Made by a program: the position numbers and the translations under genes
Notes under the pieces: generated by a model
Databases searched by the model: none
What the model was told of the DNA's origin: nothing
The model's input: only the letters and a program-made list of their open reading frames with translations
From: Chloroflexota bacterium
GTDB lineage: Bacteria > Chloroflexota > Anaerolineae > Promineifilales > Promineifilaceae
Direction: 5' to 3'
Assembly (NCBI GenBank): GCA_030599405.1
Contig: JAUVOB010000078.1
Location: forward strand, 1 to 6,793
DNA: 6,793 nt
Shown: positions 1 through 5,717 of the stretch, piece by piece
Position numbering within the stretch: position 1 is the first letter of the stretch
Layout: the number at the start of each line of letters is the position of its first letter

Positions 1-20
1 GACAGGCCAGACAGAAAGAA

Positions 21-170
21 CTAGTGACCTTCTTTGACCTCGATTATCTCGTCGGCCACTAGACCATGGGCTTCCCGATGTACTGCCTCGGCCGCTTCCT
101 TGCTTGGCGTTTCGCTCAGGCAAAATAAGGTTTCGTGGTCACGGCGATCACAGAACACGTTTTTTTGCCG
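21..170 (-). pseudogene. Remnant of a DUF4242 (SCO4226-like) small protein, C-terminal half only
   Basis: Reading the minus strand from 170 down to the TAG at 21-23 gives 49 codons. They contain ETLFCLSETPSKEAAEAV followed by HREAHGLVADEIIEVKEG, which I recognise as the C-terminal half of DUF4242/SCO4226-like proteins (small ferredoxin-fold proteins; SCO4226 is described as nickel-binding). Full members are about 80-95 residues and have an N-terminal strand-helix unit that is missing here. In the same frame there is a TAG at 171-173, and more stops lie around the CAT repeat near 193-204. No other minus-strand frame between 174 and 360 restores a recognisable N-terminus. A GTG at 156-158 could start a 45-residue product, but I see no good ribosome binding site. 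A run of seven T at 160-166 (A7 on the coding strand) is a plausible frameshift site. The family call rests on motif memory. Whether it is a decayed gene or a sequencing error is open. Confidence 0.55.
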
Positions 171-254
171 CTATTGTTTAATCCGCACGGCACATCATCA
201 TCATCAGAACAAGTTATAATCATATAAGAAATCCAGCCGCTAGTTACCATAAAT

Positions 255-283
255 TTGGAGATGATTCGATTTTAAGGTATAGT
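255..283 (+). promoter_or_regulatory. Candidate sigma-70-type promoter of the RRM gene
   Basis: TTGGAG at 255-260 and TATAGT at 278-283 are separated by exactly 17 bases. The -10 matches five of six consensus positions, the -35 only three. Transcription would begin near 290 and leave a leader of about 70 bases that holds the hairpin at 302-346. A second AT-rich match, TATAAT at 215-220, has no convincing -35 partner. This is pattern matching only. Confidence 0.35.
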
Positions 284-301
284 TCCGCGTTGATTTGTGG
301 T

Positions 302-346
302 GCTTCCGTGAAGGCTTTGGACATATCCGAAGCTTGGTGTGGAAGC
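302..346 (+). promoter_or_regulatory. Nested hairpin in the 5' leader of the RRM gene
   Basis: An inner stem pairs 314-321 (GCTTTGGA) with 326-333 (TCCGAAGC): eight base pairs, one of them G-U, around the four-base loop CATA. An outer six-pair stem joins GCTTCC at 302-307 to GGAAGC at 341-346. The possible Shine-Dalgarno GGAG (354-357) lies just downstream. An RNA switch or autoregulatory site for the RNA-binding protein encoded next is possible but is inference. The structure also argues against beginning the protein at the TTG at 295. Confidence 0.4.
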
Positions 347-360
347 TAGTTTTGGAGAAT

Positions 361-678
361 GTGAGAGTTTTGAATAAGAAGATTTATGTTGGAAACCTGT
401 CCTACGACTCGACCGAGCCGCAGGTGCGGGAGCTGTTTGAACAGCATGGAAAAGTTGAGTCGGTTGCCTGGATCACAGACCGTGATACTGGCCGGTTTCG
501 CGGATTCGCCTTTGTTGAAATGGAAGAGTCCTCGGCCAACGCGGCTATCAAATCGCTGAACAGCCAGTTGATTGACGGGCGTGAATTGCGGGTTAATGAG
601 GCGCGTCCTCAGACCGATCGTCGAAGCAGCGACCGTAACAGCAACAGGAACCGGGGGGGATACAATAGCGGCTGGTAA
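361..678 (+). CDS. Single-RRM RNA-binding protein (cyanobacterial Rbp-like)
   Basis: This encodes a small protein of one RNA recognition motif plus a short basic tail. Numbered from the GTG at 361 (105 residues), RNP2 is IYVGNL at 8-13 and RNP1 is RGFAFVEM at 47-54, with the aromatic residues that stack on RNA bases in place. The tail from about residue 83 is rich in Arg, Ser, Asn and Gly and ends GGYNSGW, as in bacterial glycine-rich RRM proteins. Such proteins bind single-stranded RNA in the cytoplasm and are often cold-induced; the exact targets cannot be read from sequence. The start is uncertain. TTG at 370 would give MNKKIYVGN, the usual family N-terminus, with GGAG at 354-357 rather far away; GTG at 361 is very close to the same GGAG. 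TTG at 295 would translate the leader hairpin and is unlikely. A strong terminator follows, so the gene appears monocistronic. Confidence 0.9.
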   Translation: MRVLNKKIYVGNLSYDSTEPQVRELFEQHGKVESVAWITDRDTGRFRGFAFVEMEESSANAAIKSLNSQLIDGRELRVNEARPQTDRRSSDRNSNRNRGGYNSGW

Positions 679-710
679 TAATCGGCTGTAATACTTCACC
701 TCGATTACGA

Positions 711-743
711 AAGGGCTTCATCATAAAGATGGAGCCCTTTTTT
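711..743 (+). terminator. Intrinsic terminator after the RRM gene
   Basis: A 12-pair stem (711-722 with 728-739, one G-U pair) closes the five-base loop ATAAA and runs into six T at 738-743. It lies 32 bases after the RRM stop codon. On the minus strand the hairpin is not followed by a T run, so it serves the plus-strand gene and is not a good terminator for the convergent phhB. Confidence 0.92.
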
Positions 744-789
744 GTTACACCATAGATTTGCAGACGGAAGCAGGCAACCTATCCGGGTA

Positions 790-1083
790 CTAATCCTCCC
801 GACTCAAGGCCTGCATCCTCTGGGCCAGGTCGATGTCAAGGGTGCTCAATGTGCCCAGATCGTGAGTGATCAGATCAACGGTGACCCTGTTATAGACATT
901 TGACCACTCAGGATGGTGATCTATCTTGTCGGCGAATATGGCTACACTGGTCATCCATCCGATGGCCTCGGCGAAGGAGTCGAACTTAAACATCTTGTGA
1001 AGCTTATTATCCATCAATTCCCACCCAGGCAATCCCTCAAGACTCCGCTCTAGCTCCGCTTTCGTCAACTTACGTCTCGCCAT
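790..1083 (-). CDS. phhB: Pterin-4a-carbinolamine dehydratase (4a-hydroxytetrahydrobiopterin dehydratase)
   Basis: A 97-residue protein of normal family length. PCD/DCoH enzymes (EC 4.2.1.96) dehydrate 4a-hydroxytetrahydrobiopterin to quinonoid dihydrobiopterin, recycling the cofactor of aromatic amino acid hydroxylases; in bacteria without such a hydroxylase other pterin roles, including molybdopterin metabolism, have been suggested. The signature is present: DKIDHHPEW at 52-60 with the active-site pair H56-H57, Y64, and the second catalytic histidine in THD (H74, D75), followed by LDIDLAQRM. The usual Gly-Gly stretch after THD reads LGTLST here, a mild deviation. The ATG is preceded by AGGAGA (plus-strand 1091-1096) with a seven-base spacer, inside the end of the upstream GNAT gene, which it overlaps by 14 bases; translational coupling is likely. 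No phenylalanine hydroxylase gene is in the window, so the physiological substrate is unknown. Confidence 0.93.
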   Translation of the reverse strand: MARRKLTKAELERSLEGLPGWELMDNKLHKMFKFDSFAEAIGWMTSVAIFADKIDHHPEWSNVYNRVTVDLITHDLGTLSTLDIDLAQRMQALSRED

Positions 1084-1978
1084 TCAACACTCTCCTGTCC
1101 GCAATTTCCATCACCCACAAAGGTATCCGTTCACCAATTCGCCTGAATCCAAACTTCTCATAGAGCCGGTGAGAGGCCAAATTATCCAGCTGAGTATTTA
1201 GAGTAACACGGCTAACATCCTTACGTATGTAAGATTCCATAGCAGCTGCCATCAAGGAACTGCCCACGCCGCGCCGCTGTGCTTTGGGATGGACGGTGAT
1301 ACGCACCAGATGCGCGGTGTCGTTCTCGAATCCGCGGGCGCTATAGTGAAACCCAACAATACGGTCATCGAGATAGGCGACGTCGAAGCAGATGGATTGC
1401 CCGAAAGCCAATCTCAGACTCTCCCTACTGTGTCTCCATAATGGCTCAAAGGCTGCTTCCTCGATAGAGGCCATTTCGTCAAGATCGTCAGGCGTCGCCC
1501 GCCTGATCACAGCCGGGCTGTGCCCAACTGCCGGCTTATCCATGCCAAACTTGACATAAGTGACGATCCAGTTTACACGCTCGAATCCCATGTCTGTCAA
1601 CCAGGCGCTGGGCCAATGATCGGCAGGCAACCAGCCCAATTCAGTGACCCCATCAGCAGCCATCTGAACCCGAACATGCCTTATCATCTCGGCAAATATC
1701 TCATCGGGCTTGATCTCTTGGCTTGCTGCTGCCAATCGAACCCATGCTGCGGGAGGAGGATCGGCCGCGGCCGCAAGACAGGCTATGATATCGCCAGGTG
1801 ATCCGTCCTCAATCTGTTCACAGATCCAGAAACCTGGCTTGCCTAACCAGTCTGAAGGATAACTCCAGTCGGCGTGTCTATGCTCGAATCCTGCCTTCTT
1901 AAACAAGGCAGAGATACGGCCTGCATCACCCCTGGTAGCTCTGCGGTATACCTGCTTGCTCGAGCTTGCTATTTCCAT
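1070..1978 (-). CDS. Tandem GNAT-family N-acetyltransferase (degenerate N-terminal plus intact C-terminal domain)
   Basis: From the ATG at 1978 the product has 302 residues. The C-terminal half (about 157-295) is a complete GNAT domain. It has IRRATPDDLDEMASIEEAAF at its start, the acetyl-CoA motif A with VRITVHPKAQRRGVGSSLM at 225-243 (pyrophosphate-binding QRRGVG), and the motif B end LYEKFGFRRIGE at 272-283, much like RimI. The N-terminal half (about 10-145) starts with YRRATRGDAGRISALF and ends with WLTDMGFERVNW. It thus copies the first and last GNAT elements but shows no Q/RxxGxG loop, suggesting a non-catalytic or substrate-binding copy. The acceptor substrate cannot be predicted. A GTG at 1993 would add five residues; neither start has a clear Shine-Dalgarno. 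The gene diverges from recA and overlaps phhB by 14 bases, so the two form a small operon. Confidence 0.85.
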   Translation of the reverse strand: MEIASSSKQVYRRATRGDAGRISALFKKAGFEHRHADWSYPSDWLGKPGFWICEQIEDGSPGDIIACLAAAADPPPAAWVRLAAASQEIKPDEIFAEMIRHVRVQMAADGVTELGWLPADHWPSAWLTDMGFERVNWIVTYVKFGMDKPAVGHSPAVIRRATPDDLDEMASIEEAAFEPLWRHSRESLRLAFGQSICFDVAYLDDRIVGFHYSARGFENDTAHLVRITVHPKAQRRGVGSSLMAAAMESYIRKDVSRVTLNTQLDNLASHRLYEKFGFRRIGERIPLWVMEIADRRVLNGET

Positions 1979-1994
1979 AACGCTAATGTACACT
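1966..1994 (+). promoter_or_regulatory. Candidate recA promoter overlapping the GNAT start
   Basis: TTGCTA (1966-1971) and TACACT (1989-1994) stand 17 bases apart and each match four of six consensus positions. The site is about 45 bases before the recA ATG and overlaps the 5' end of the divergent GNAT gene, so the two genes would share control DNA. I found no SOS box of the Gram-positive (CGAAC-N4-GTTCG-like) or E. coli (CTG-N10-CAG-like) type in 1979-2037. Weak evidence. Confidence 0.25.
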
Positions 1995-2037
1995 AACTCA
2001 TCATCTAATTCAGACCATTATCGTAGCACGAGGATAG

Positions 2038-3069
2038 ATGGACGAGCAAGGGAGAGACCGAGCCTTAGAGAATGCCATCGCCGGAATCCAGAAACGGTTT
2101 GGCGAGGGTTCGATCATGCGCATGGGAGATGCACAGCATCTCCAGGTGGAGGTTATACCAACTGGTTCTCTTGCTCTAGATATTGCCTTGGGTGTGGGTG
2201 GTTTGCCGCGTGGACGAGTCATTGAGATATACGGTCCGGAGGCTTCTGGAAAAACTACCTTAGCCCAGCACGTTATTGCCGAGGCTCAGAAACAGGGTGG
2301 AATCTGTGCATTCGTTGACATGGAACATGCCCTGGAGCCCAATTACGCCGCCCGATGCGGCGTCGTCGTTGAAAATCTCTACGTTTCACAACCCGATACC
2401 GGCGAACAGGCTCTTGAGATAGCTGAAGCGTTGATTCGCTCAGGCACTATGGACGTCGTTGTTATCGATTCGGTCGCCGCCCTAGTGCCGCGAGCTGAGA
2501 TCGAAGGTGAAATGGGAGATACCCATGTCGGTCTTCAGGCGCGCCTAATGTCACAGGCATTGCGAAAACTGTCTGGTGTGATTAAGCAGACCAACACAGT
2601 GGTTATTTTCACCAACCAGTTGCGAATGAAGATAGGCGTGATGTTTGGCAGCCCAGAAACGACCAGTGGAGGAAATGCCCTCAAGTTTTATGCCACTGTT
2701 CGACTTGATATTCGCCGGATTCAGGCTCTCAAAGCTGCCGGAGAGGTCATCGGAAATCGAACAAGGGTCAAGGTGAAGAAAAATAAAGTCGCACCTCCTT
2801 TCACCGAGTGCGAATTTGACATCATGTACAACCAGGGCATCTCAAAAGAAGGCGATCTTCTCGACCTGTCAGTAGCCTATGGGCTAGTTGATAAGCGCGG
2901 TTCTTATTTCCGCTATGGAGATACACTGCTAGGTCAAGGTCGAGAAAACGCGAAAAATTACCTGGCGGAAGATCCAACGACTTCCTCCGAGCTGGAAAAC
3001 ATAATCAGGCAGGAAGCTGGTCTGGCGCCAATGGCAGCCTCCTCGGAGTTAGAGGCGACGGTGGTCTGA
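2038..3069 (+). CDS. recA: Recombinase RecA
   Basis: A full-length RecA of 343 residues whose numbering coincides with E. coli RecA through the core. Walker A is GPEASGKTT at 66-74, the catalytic glutamate is E96, Walker B is VVVIDS with D144, loop L1 is [12 protein letters not shown] at 154-165, N193-Q194 are in TNQLRMKIG, loop L2 is about 195-209, and the signature [12 protein letters not shown] is at 214-225 with F217. The interface lysines K248 and K250 are present. RecA forms ATP-dependent filaments on single-stranded DNA, carries out strand exchange and, where LexA exists, activates its self-cleavage. GAGG at 2030-2033, four bases before the ATG, supports this start. The catalytic-glutamate segment reads [10 protein letters not shown] where DAEHALDP is nearly universal (M95, E100), a conservative but unusual change. 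The C-terminal tail is short and only mildly acidic. No intein or frameshift is present. Confidence 0.98.
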   Translation: MDEQGRDRALENAIAGIQKRFGEGSIMRMGDAQHLQVEVIPTGSLALDIALGVGGLPRGRVIEIYGPEASGKTTLAQHVIAEAQKQGGICAFVDMEHALEPNYAARCGVVVENLYVSQPDTGEQALEIAEALIRSGTMDVVVIDSVAALVPRAEIEGEMGDTHVGLQARLMSQALRKLSGVIKQTNTVVIFTNQLRMKIGVMFGSPETTSGGNALKFYATVRLDIRRIQALKAAGEVIGNRTRVKVKKNKVAPPFTECEFDIMYNQGISKEGDLLDLSVAYGLVDKRGSYFRYGDTLLGQGRENAKNYLAEDPTTSSELENIIRQEAGLAPMAASSELEATVV

Positions 3070-3188
3070 ATCAAGATGATGGTAGACACAACGGCCATGA
3101 CAGACGTCTCTTCAAAGGGCGATTGACTCGTCAAAGAGGGATAATTAGCCAGCTAGTACAAAACTGTTCGCAAGCCTGTCAATGATAA

Positions 3189-3217
3189 TTGATAGGAACT
3201 TTTAATCGGATTATGAA
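3189..3217 (+). promoter_or_regulatory. Candidate promoter in front of recX
   Basis: TTGATA at 3189-3194 (five of six) and TATGAA at 3212-3217 (four of six) are 17 bases apart. If used, the transcript would begin near 3224 and pass through both downstream hairpins before reaching recX, giving an untranslated leader of about 185 bases. Found by eye in AT-rich DNA, so chance matches are likely. Confidence 0.28.
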
Positions 3218-3301
3218 ATTGAGATCAAGCTCGATCATAACTTCCGCTTAAGTAAACTTTAATAAGCTGTTTGTGAACTCTCGAATCAACTAGCGTGGTA
3301 G

Positions 3302-3326
3302 ATCGCAGCTTACTCAGAGCTGCGAT
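3302..3326 (+). repeat. Perfect 9-bp inverted repeat upstream of the recX terminator
   Basis: ATCGCAGCT (3302-3310) and AGCTGCGAT (3318-3326) form a perfect stem around the seven-base loop TACTCAG. Only two unpaired T follow, so it is a poor terminator by itself. It lies 15 bases before the strong terminator stem and may support transcript 3'-end stability or act as a partner in an attenuator. Confidence 0.7.
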
Positions 3327-3341
3327 TTCGAGATACTGTTG

Positions 3342-3371
3342 AAAGCCGTGGTTGTCTGCCACGGCTTTTTT
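3342..3371 (+). terminator. Intrinsic terminator between recA and recX
   Basis: A perfect 10-pair stem, AAAGCCGTGG (3342-3351) with CCACGGCTTT (3359-3368), closes a seven-base loop and runs into six T at 3366-3371. It is 272 bases after the recA stop and ends 36 bases before the likely recX start. It should end most recA transcripts, so recX would depend on read-through or on regulated antitermination. Escherichia coli recX is known to be expressed by read-through of a recA-recX terminator, which makes the arrangement meaningful. Confidence 0.93.
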
Positions 3372-3407
3372 CATTTTGGCAACGATCTAAACGTTCGTGG
3401 AAGGAAA

Positions 3408-4034
3408 TTGGAAACGATCACGGATCTTCAGCCTCAAAAGCGTAATAAGGACCGGCTGAACGTATTCATTGACGGCGAGTATGCCTTCAGTGTCAGCTCG
3501 ATGCTCGGTTCCAGCCTAAAAGTTGGCCAGCGTTTGACGGCTGACGAGGTAAGGAAGATCAAAGTAAGCGATTCGTTCGACAAAGCAAAACAGATGTCAT
3601 TCAGGTATTTAAGCTATAGACCAAGAAGTACGGCCGAAGTAAGAAACTATCTTCACGGCAAGGGGTTCGATCCTATGGTGGTCGATCGTGTTGTCGACCA
3701 GCTGTTACACCGGGATTACCTGGACGATGTCGCATTTACGCATTATTGGATTGACCAAAGACAAACACATAGCCCCCGAGGAGTTCTGGCTTTACGACAC
3801 GAACTTCTCAAGAAAGGCGTACCCCCAACGCTTATTGATGCGGCCGTCGACGAAGTTGATGAAAAGGACGCTGCACTGCGTGCCGTTGAGAGAAAAACCG
3901 ATCGCTGGGCAAAGCTACCAAAGCAACAGTTCCGGCGAAAAATTAGCGGATTTTTGGAACGACGTGGATTTAGCTACACCATAATACCTGAAGTAGCTGA
4001 GATCGTTTGGCTCTCCCTCGAAGAGGGCCACTGA
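3408..4034 (+). CDS. recX: Regulatory protein RecX
   Basis: RecX binds in the groove of RecA-DNA filaments and limits or modulates RecA ATPase, strand exchange and coprotease activity; its place behind recA fits. The 208-residue product is all-helical and basic, with three-helix repeats typical of the family. It has DRLNVFIDGEYAFSV near the start, the first-repeat signature SFRYLSYRPRSTAEVRNYL ending in HGKGF, then the second-repeat block RDYLDDVAFTHYWIDQR, and a later LRHELLKKGVPPTLID. The start chosen is TTG at 3408, preceded by GGAAGG at 3399-3404 with a short spacer of three bases. The frame stays open to a TTG at 3339, but that extension would be translated through the terminator and has no family character. 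The RecX homology itself is clear; the start is less sure. rny follows after 34 bases, suggesting one transcript. Confidence 0.9.
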   Translation: METITDLQPQKRNKDRLNVFIDGEYAFSVSSMLGSSLKVGQRLTADEVRKIKVSDSFDKAKQMSFRYLSYRPRSTAEVRNYLHGKGFDPMVVDRVVDQLLHRDYLDDVAFTHYWIDQRQTHSPRGVLALRHELLKKGVPPTLIDAAVDEVDEKDAALRAVERKTDRWAKLPKQQFRRKISGFLERRGFSYTIIPEVAEIVWLSLEEGH

Positions 4035-4053
4035 GCTTTAAAAACATCTCACT

Positions 4054-4060
4054 AAGGAGA
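4054..4060 (+). promoter_or_regulatory. Strong ribosome binding site of rny (decides its start)
   Basis: AAGGAGA lies eight bases before the ATG at 4069, the best-placed Shine-Dalgarno in the window. It rules out the in-frame TTG at 4063, which would be only two bases away. Confidence 0.85.
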
Positions 4061-4068
4061 GATTGAAT

Positions 4069-5607
4069 ATGGATACAGGATCAATTGTAGGCCTGCTTAT
4101 CGGCCTAATTGCCGGAGGTGCGATCGTTGGCGTCGTCCTCTGGCTAATCTTAAAACCACGTACGGAAGCAGAATATGAGAGGTTGCGAACGGAAACCTCG
4201 GAAACGAGACAGACGGCCGAAAGAGAAGCAAAATCGATAATATCCGCAGCCCAGGAGGAATCAAAAGCCACGCGTTTGGAGGCCGATAAGGTTATCGAGC
4301 AGCGTTATAAGGATCTGGCTCGCGCGGAGGAGCGAATCGATAACCGGCAGACGAGCCTTGATCAACAGGTTCAGAAACTGGAATCTCGAGAGCAGGTGTT
4401 GAGTAAACGCCAGAGCAATCTGGATAAGAAGAAGAACAGTCTCGATAAGCTCCAGGAGGAACGCTTAGTCGAGCTTCAGAGAATAGCTGGCATGACAACC
4501 GACGAAGCTAAGCAGCAATTGCTGGATGCCGTGGAGGCTGATTCCCGTCAAGATATGGCTCGCATCATCCGGGAGATCGAAGACAAGGCCAAAGAAAACG
4601 CCGAGGAGAAAGCTCGCGAACTGATCGCCCTAGCCATTCAGCGAGTAGCCAGTGAGCATGTATCGGATGTGACCGTTTCAGTGGTTCCTCTGCCCAATGA
4701 CGAGATGAAAGGCAGGATTATCGGTCGGAACGGACGTAATATTCGGTCGTTTGAGATGGCTGCTGGTGTGGACGTTGTTGTCGACGACACGCCTGAGACC
4801 GTAACCATATCAAGCTTCGATCCGATCCGCCGTGAAGTAGCCCGAGTGGCGATGACTAAACTGATAGTAGATGGCCGGATTCACCCTGCCAGAATCGAAA
4901 AGGTCGTGGATACGGCCCAGTCTGAGGTCGAAAAGCAGATCCGGGAAGCAGGAGAGCAAGCAGCCTACGAGGCCAATGTTCACGGTCTGCATCCAGAGAT
5001 CTTAAAGATGCTAGGACGCCTCAAGTATCGAACATCTTACGGTCAGAACCAGCTGCACCACGCCGTGGAAGCGTCAAAGATTGCATCCGTCCTCGCCGCC
5101 GAGCTTGGCGCCGATGTAAATATCTCCAAGATGGGCGGTCTTCTCCATGATCTTGGAAAGGCGATGGATCACGAACAAGAGGGCACGCATGCTCTACTCG
5201 GGGCTGAGTTCGCAAAACGATTCAAAGTTTCTAAACCCGTCGTAAACGCAATCGCTTCCCATCATCACGAGGAAGAACAAGATTCGGTCGAGTCTATCAT
5301 AGTCGAAGCCGCGGATGCGATTTCCGGCGCTCGTCCGGGAGCTCGAAGGGAAAGCTTAGAGAATTACATTAAGCGGGTTAAGACCCTGGAAGATATCGCT
5401 ACTTCGTTCGATGGCGTCGAGAATGCCTATGCGTTGCAGGCGGGTCGAGAGATACGCATCTTAGTACGTCCAGGAGCTATCGATGACTTGGGCGCGATTC
5501 GTTTATCCAAGGATATTGCTAAGACTATTGAAGAAAGCATGCAATACCCAGGTCAGATTCAGGTGACGGTTGTTCGAGAGACGAGAGCGGTCGGTTTTGC
5601 AAAATAG
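4069..5607 (+). CDS. rny: Ribonuclease Y
   Basis: RNase Y is the membrane-anchored endoribonuclease that starts decay and processing of many mRNAs in bacteria lacking RNase E. The 512-residue protein has the full family layout and length. An N-terminal membrane helix spans about 5-28 (Gly-Ile-Leu-rich, then KPRTEAEY). A long charged coiled coil covers about 35-185. A KH RNA-binding domain lies at about 200-265 with GRIIGRNGRNIRSFE at 216-230 and DDTPETVTISSFDPIRREVA after it. An HD phosphohydrolase domain begins at about 325 with H331, the metal-binding H360-D361 in LLHDLGKAMDHE, HHHEEE at 398-403, and D416 in ADAISGARPGARRESLENYI. The KH loop reads GRNG where GREG is usual. The start at 4069 has a strong Shine-Dalgarno and gives the expected short N-terminus before the membrane helix. 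Being next to recX and tpiA suggests a housekeeping operon rather than a functional tie to recombination. Confidence 0.97.
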   Translation: MDTGSIVGLLIGLIAGGAIVGVVLWLILKPRTEAEYERLRTETSETRQTAEREAKSIISAAQEESKATRLEADKVIEQRYKDLARAEERIDNRQTSLDQQVQKLESREQVLSKRQSNLDKKKNSLDKLQEERLVELQRIAGMTTDEAKQQLLDAVEADSRQDMARIIREIEDKAKENAEEKARELIALAIQRVASEHVSDVTVSVVPLPNDEMKGRIIGRNGRNIRSFEMAAGVDVVVDDTPETVTISSFDPIRREVARVAMTKLIVDGRIHPARIEKVVDTAQSEVEKQIREAGEQAAYEANVHGLHPEILKMLGRLKYRTSYGQNQLHHAVEASKIASVLAAELGADVNISKMGGLLHDLGKAMDHEQEGTHALLGAEFAKRFKVSKPVVNAIASHHHEEEQDSVESIIVEAADAISGARPGARRESLENYIKRVKTLEDIATSFDGVENAYALQAGREIRILVRPGAIDDLGAIRLSKDIAKTIEESMQYPGQIQVTVVRETRAVGFAK

Positions 5608-5671
5608 ATTCAGACGGTCGCGGTTCTCGTCGATCGATCATTTGAGGAAGAGTTCGAGCATTGCATTTATC

Positions 5672-5702
5672 TTTACATAAAGACAAAGCAAGCTCTTATA
5701 AC
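5672..5702 (+). promoter_or_regulatory. Candidate internal promoter before tpiA
   Basis: TTTACA (5672-5677) and TATAAC (5697-5702) each match five of six consensus positions, but the 19-base spacer is longer than ideal. The 110 bases between rny and tpiA contain no terminator, so tpiA could be read both from upstream and from here. Predicted by eye. Confidence 0.3.
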
Positions 5703-5717
5703 ATTACAGGTATAGAA

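Larger units (their letters stand above)
3070..3407. other. Non-coding recA-recX intergenic region
   Basis: This 338-base stretch holds no convincing gene: the longest plus-strand reading from the ATG at 3076 stops after 16 codons, and no tRNA-like TTCGAATC arm was found. It is AT-richer than its flanks, notably in 3180-3270. It contains a 12-base palindrome TTGACTCGTCAA (3123-3134), a candidate promoter (3189-3217), a weak hairpin with GCTTA at 3246-3250 and TAAGC at 3263-3267, and two perfect hairpins near its right end, listed separately. A regulatory leader or small RNA is possible; nothing here proves one. Confidence 0.6.

Noticed and set aside
34..219. Plus-strand open frame of 61 codons ending in a run of histidines
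   Set aside because: It lies opposite the DUF4242 remnant, has no family resemblance or ribosome binding site, and its histidines come from a CAT triplet repeat at 193-204.
295..360. N-terminal extension of the RRM protein from a TTG at 295
   Set aside because: The added 22 residues have no RRM-family character and coincide with a nested hairpin; starts at 361 or 370 give the usual N-terminus.
346..699. Minus-strand 117-codon frame opposite the RRM gene
   Set aside because: It is antisense to a clear RRM coding region and shows no motif of its own.
1979..2037. SOS (LexA) box in front of recA
   Set aside because: I searched by eye for both the Gram-positive and the E. coli type of palindrome and found no match; recA may be regulated otherwise here.
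1956..2225. Plus-strand frame spanning the GNAT-recA gap
   Set aside because: It is out of frame with recA, covers its first 190 bases and has no recognisable protein features.
3339..3407. N-terminal extension of RecX from a TTG at 3339
   Set aside because: It would translate the terminator stem and T run, and the residues do not resemble RecX.
5661..5717. TIM extension from a TTG at 5661
   Set aside because: The extra 19 residues precede the conserved TIM start and overlap a candidate promoter; the ATG at 5718 is standard.
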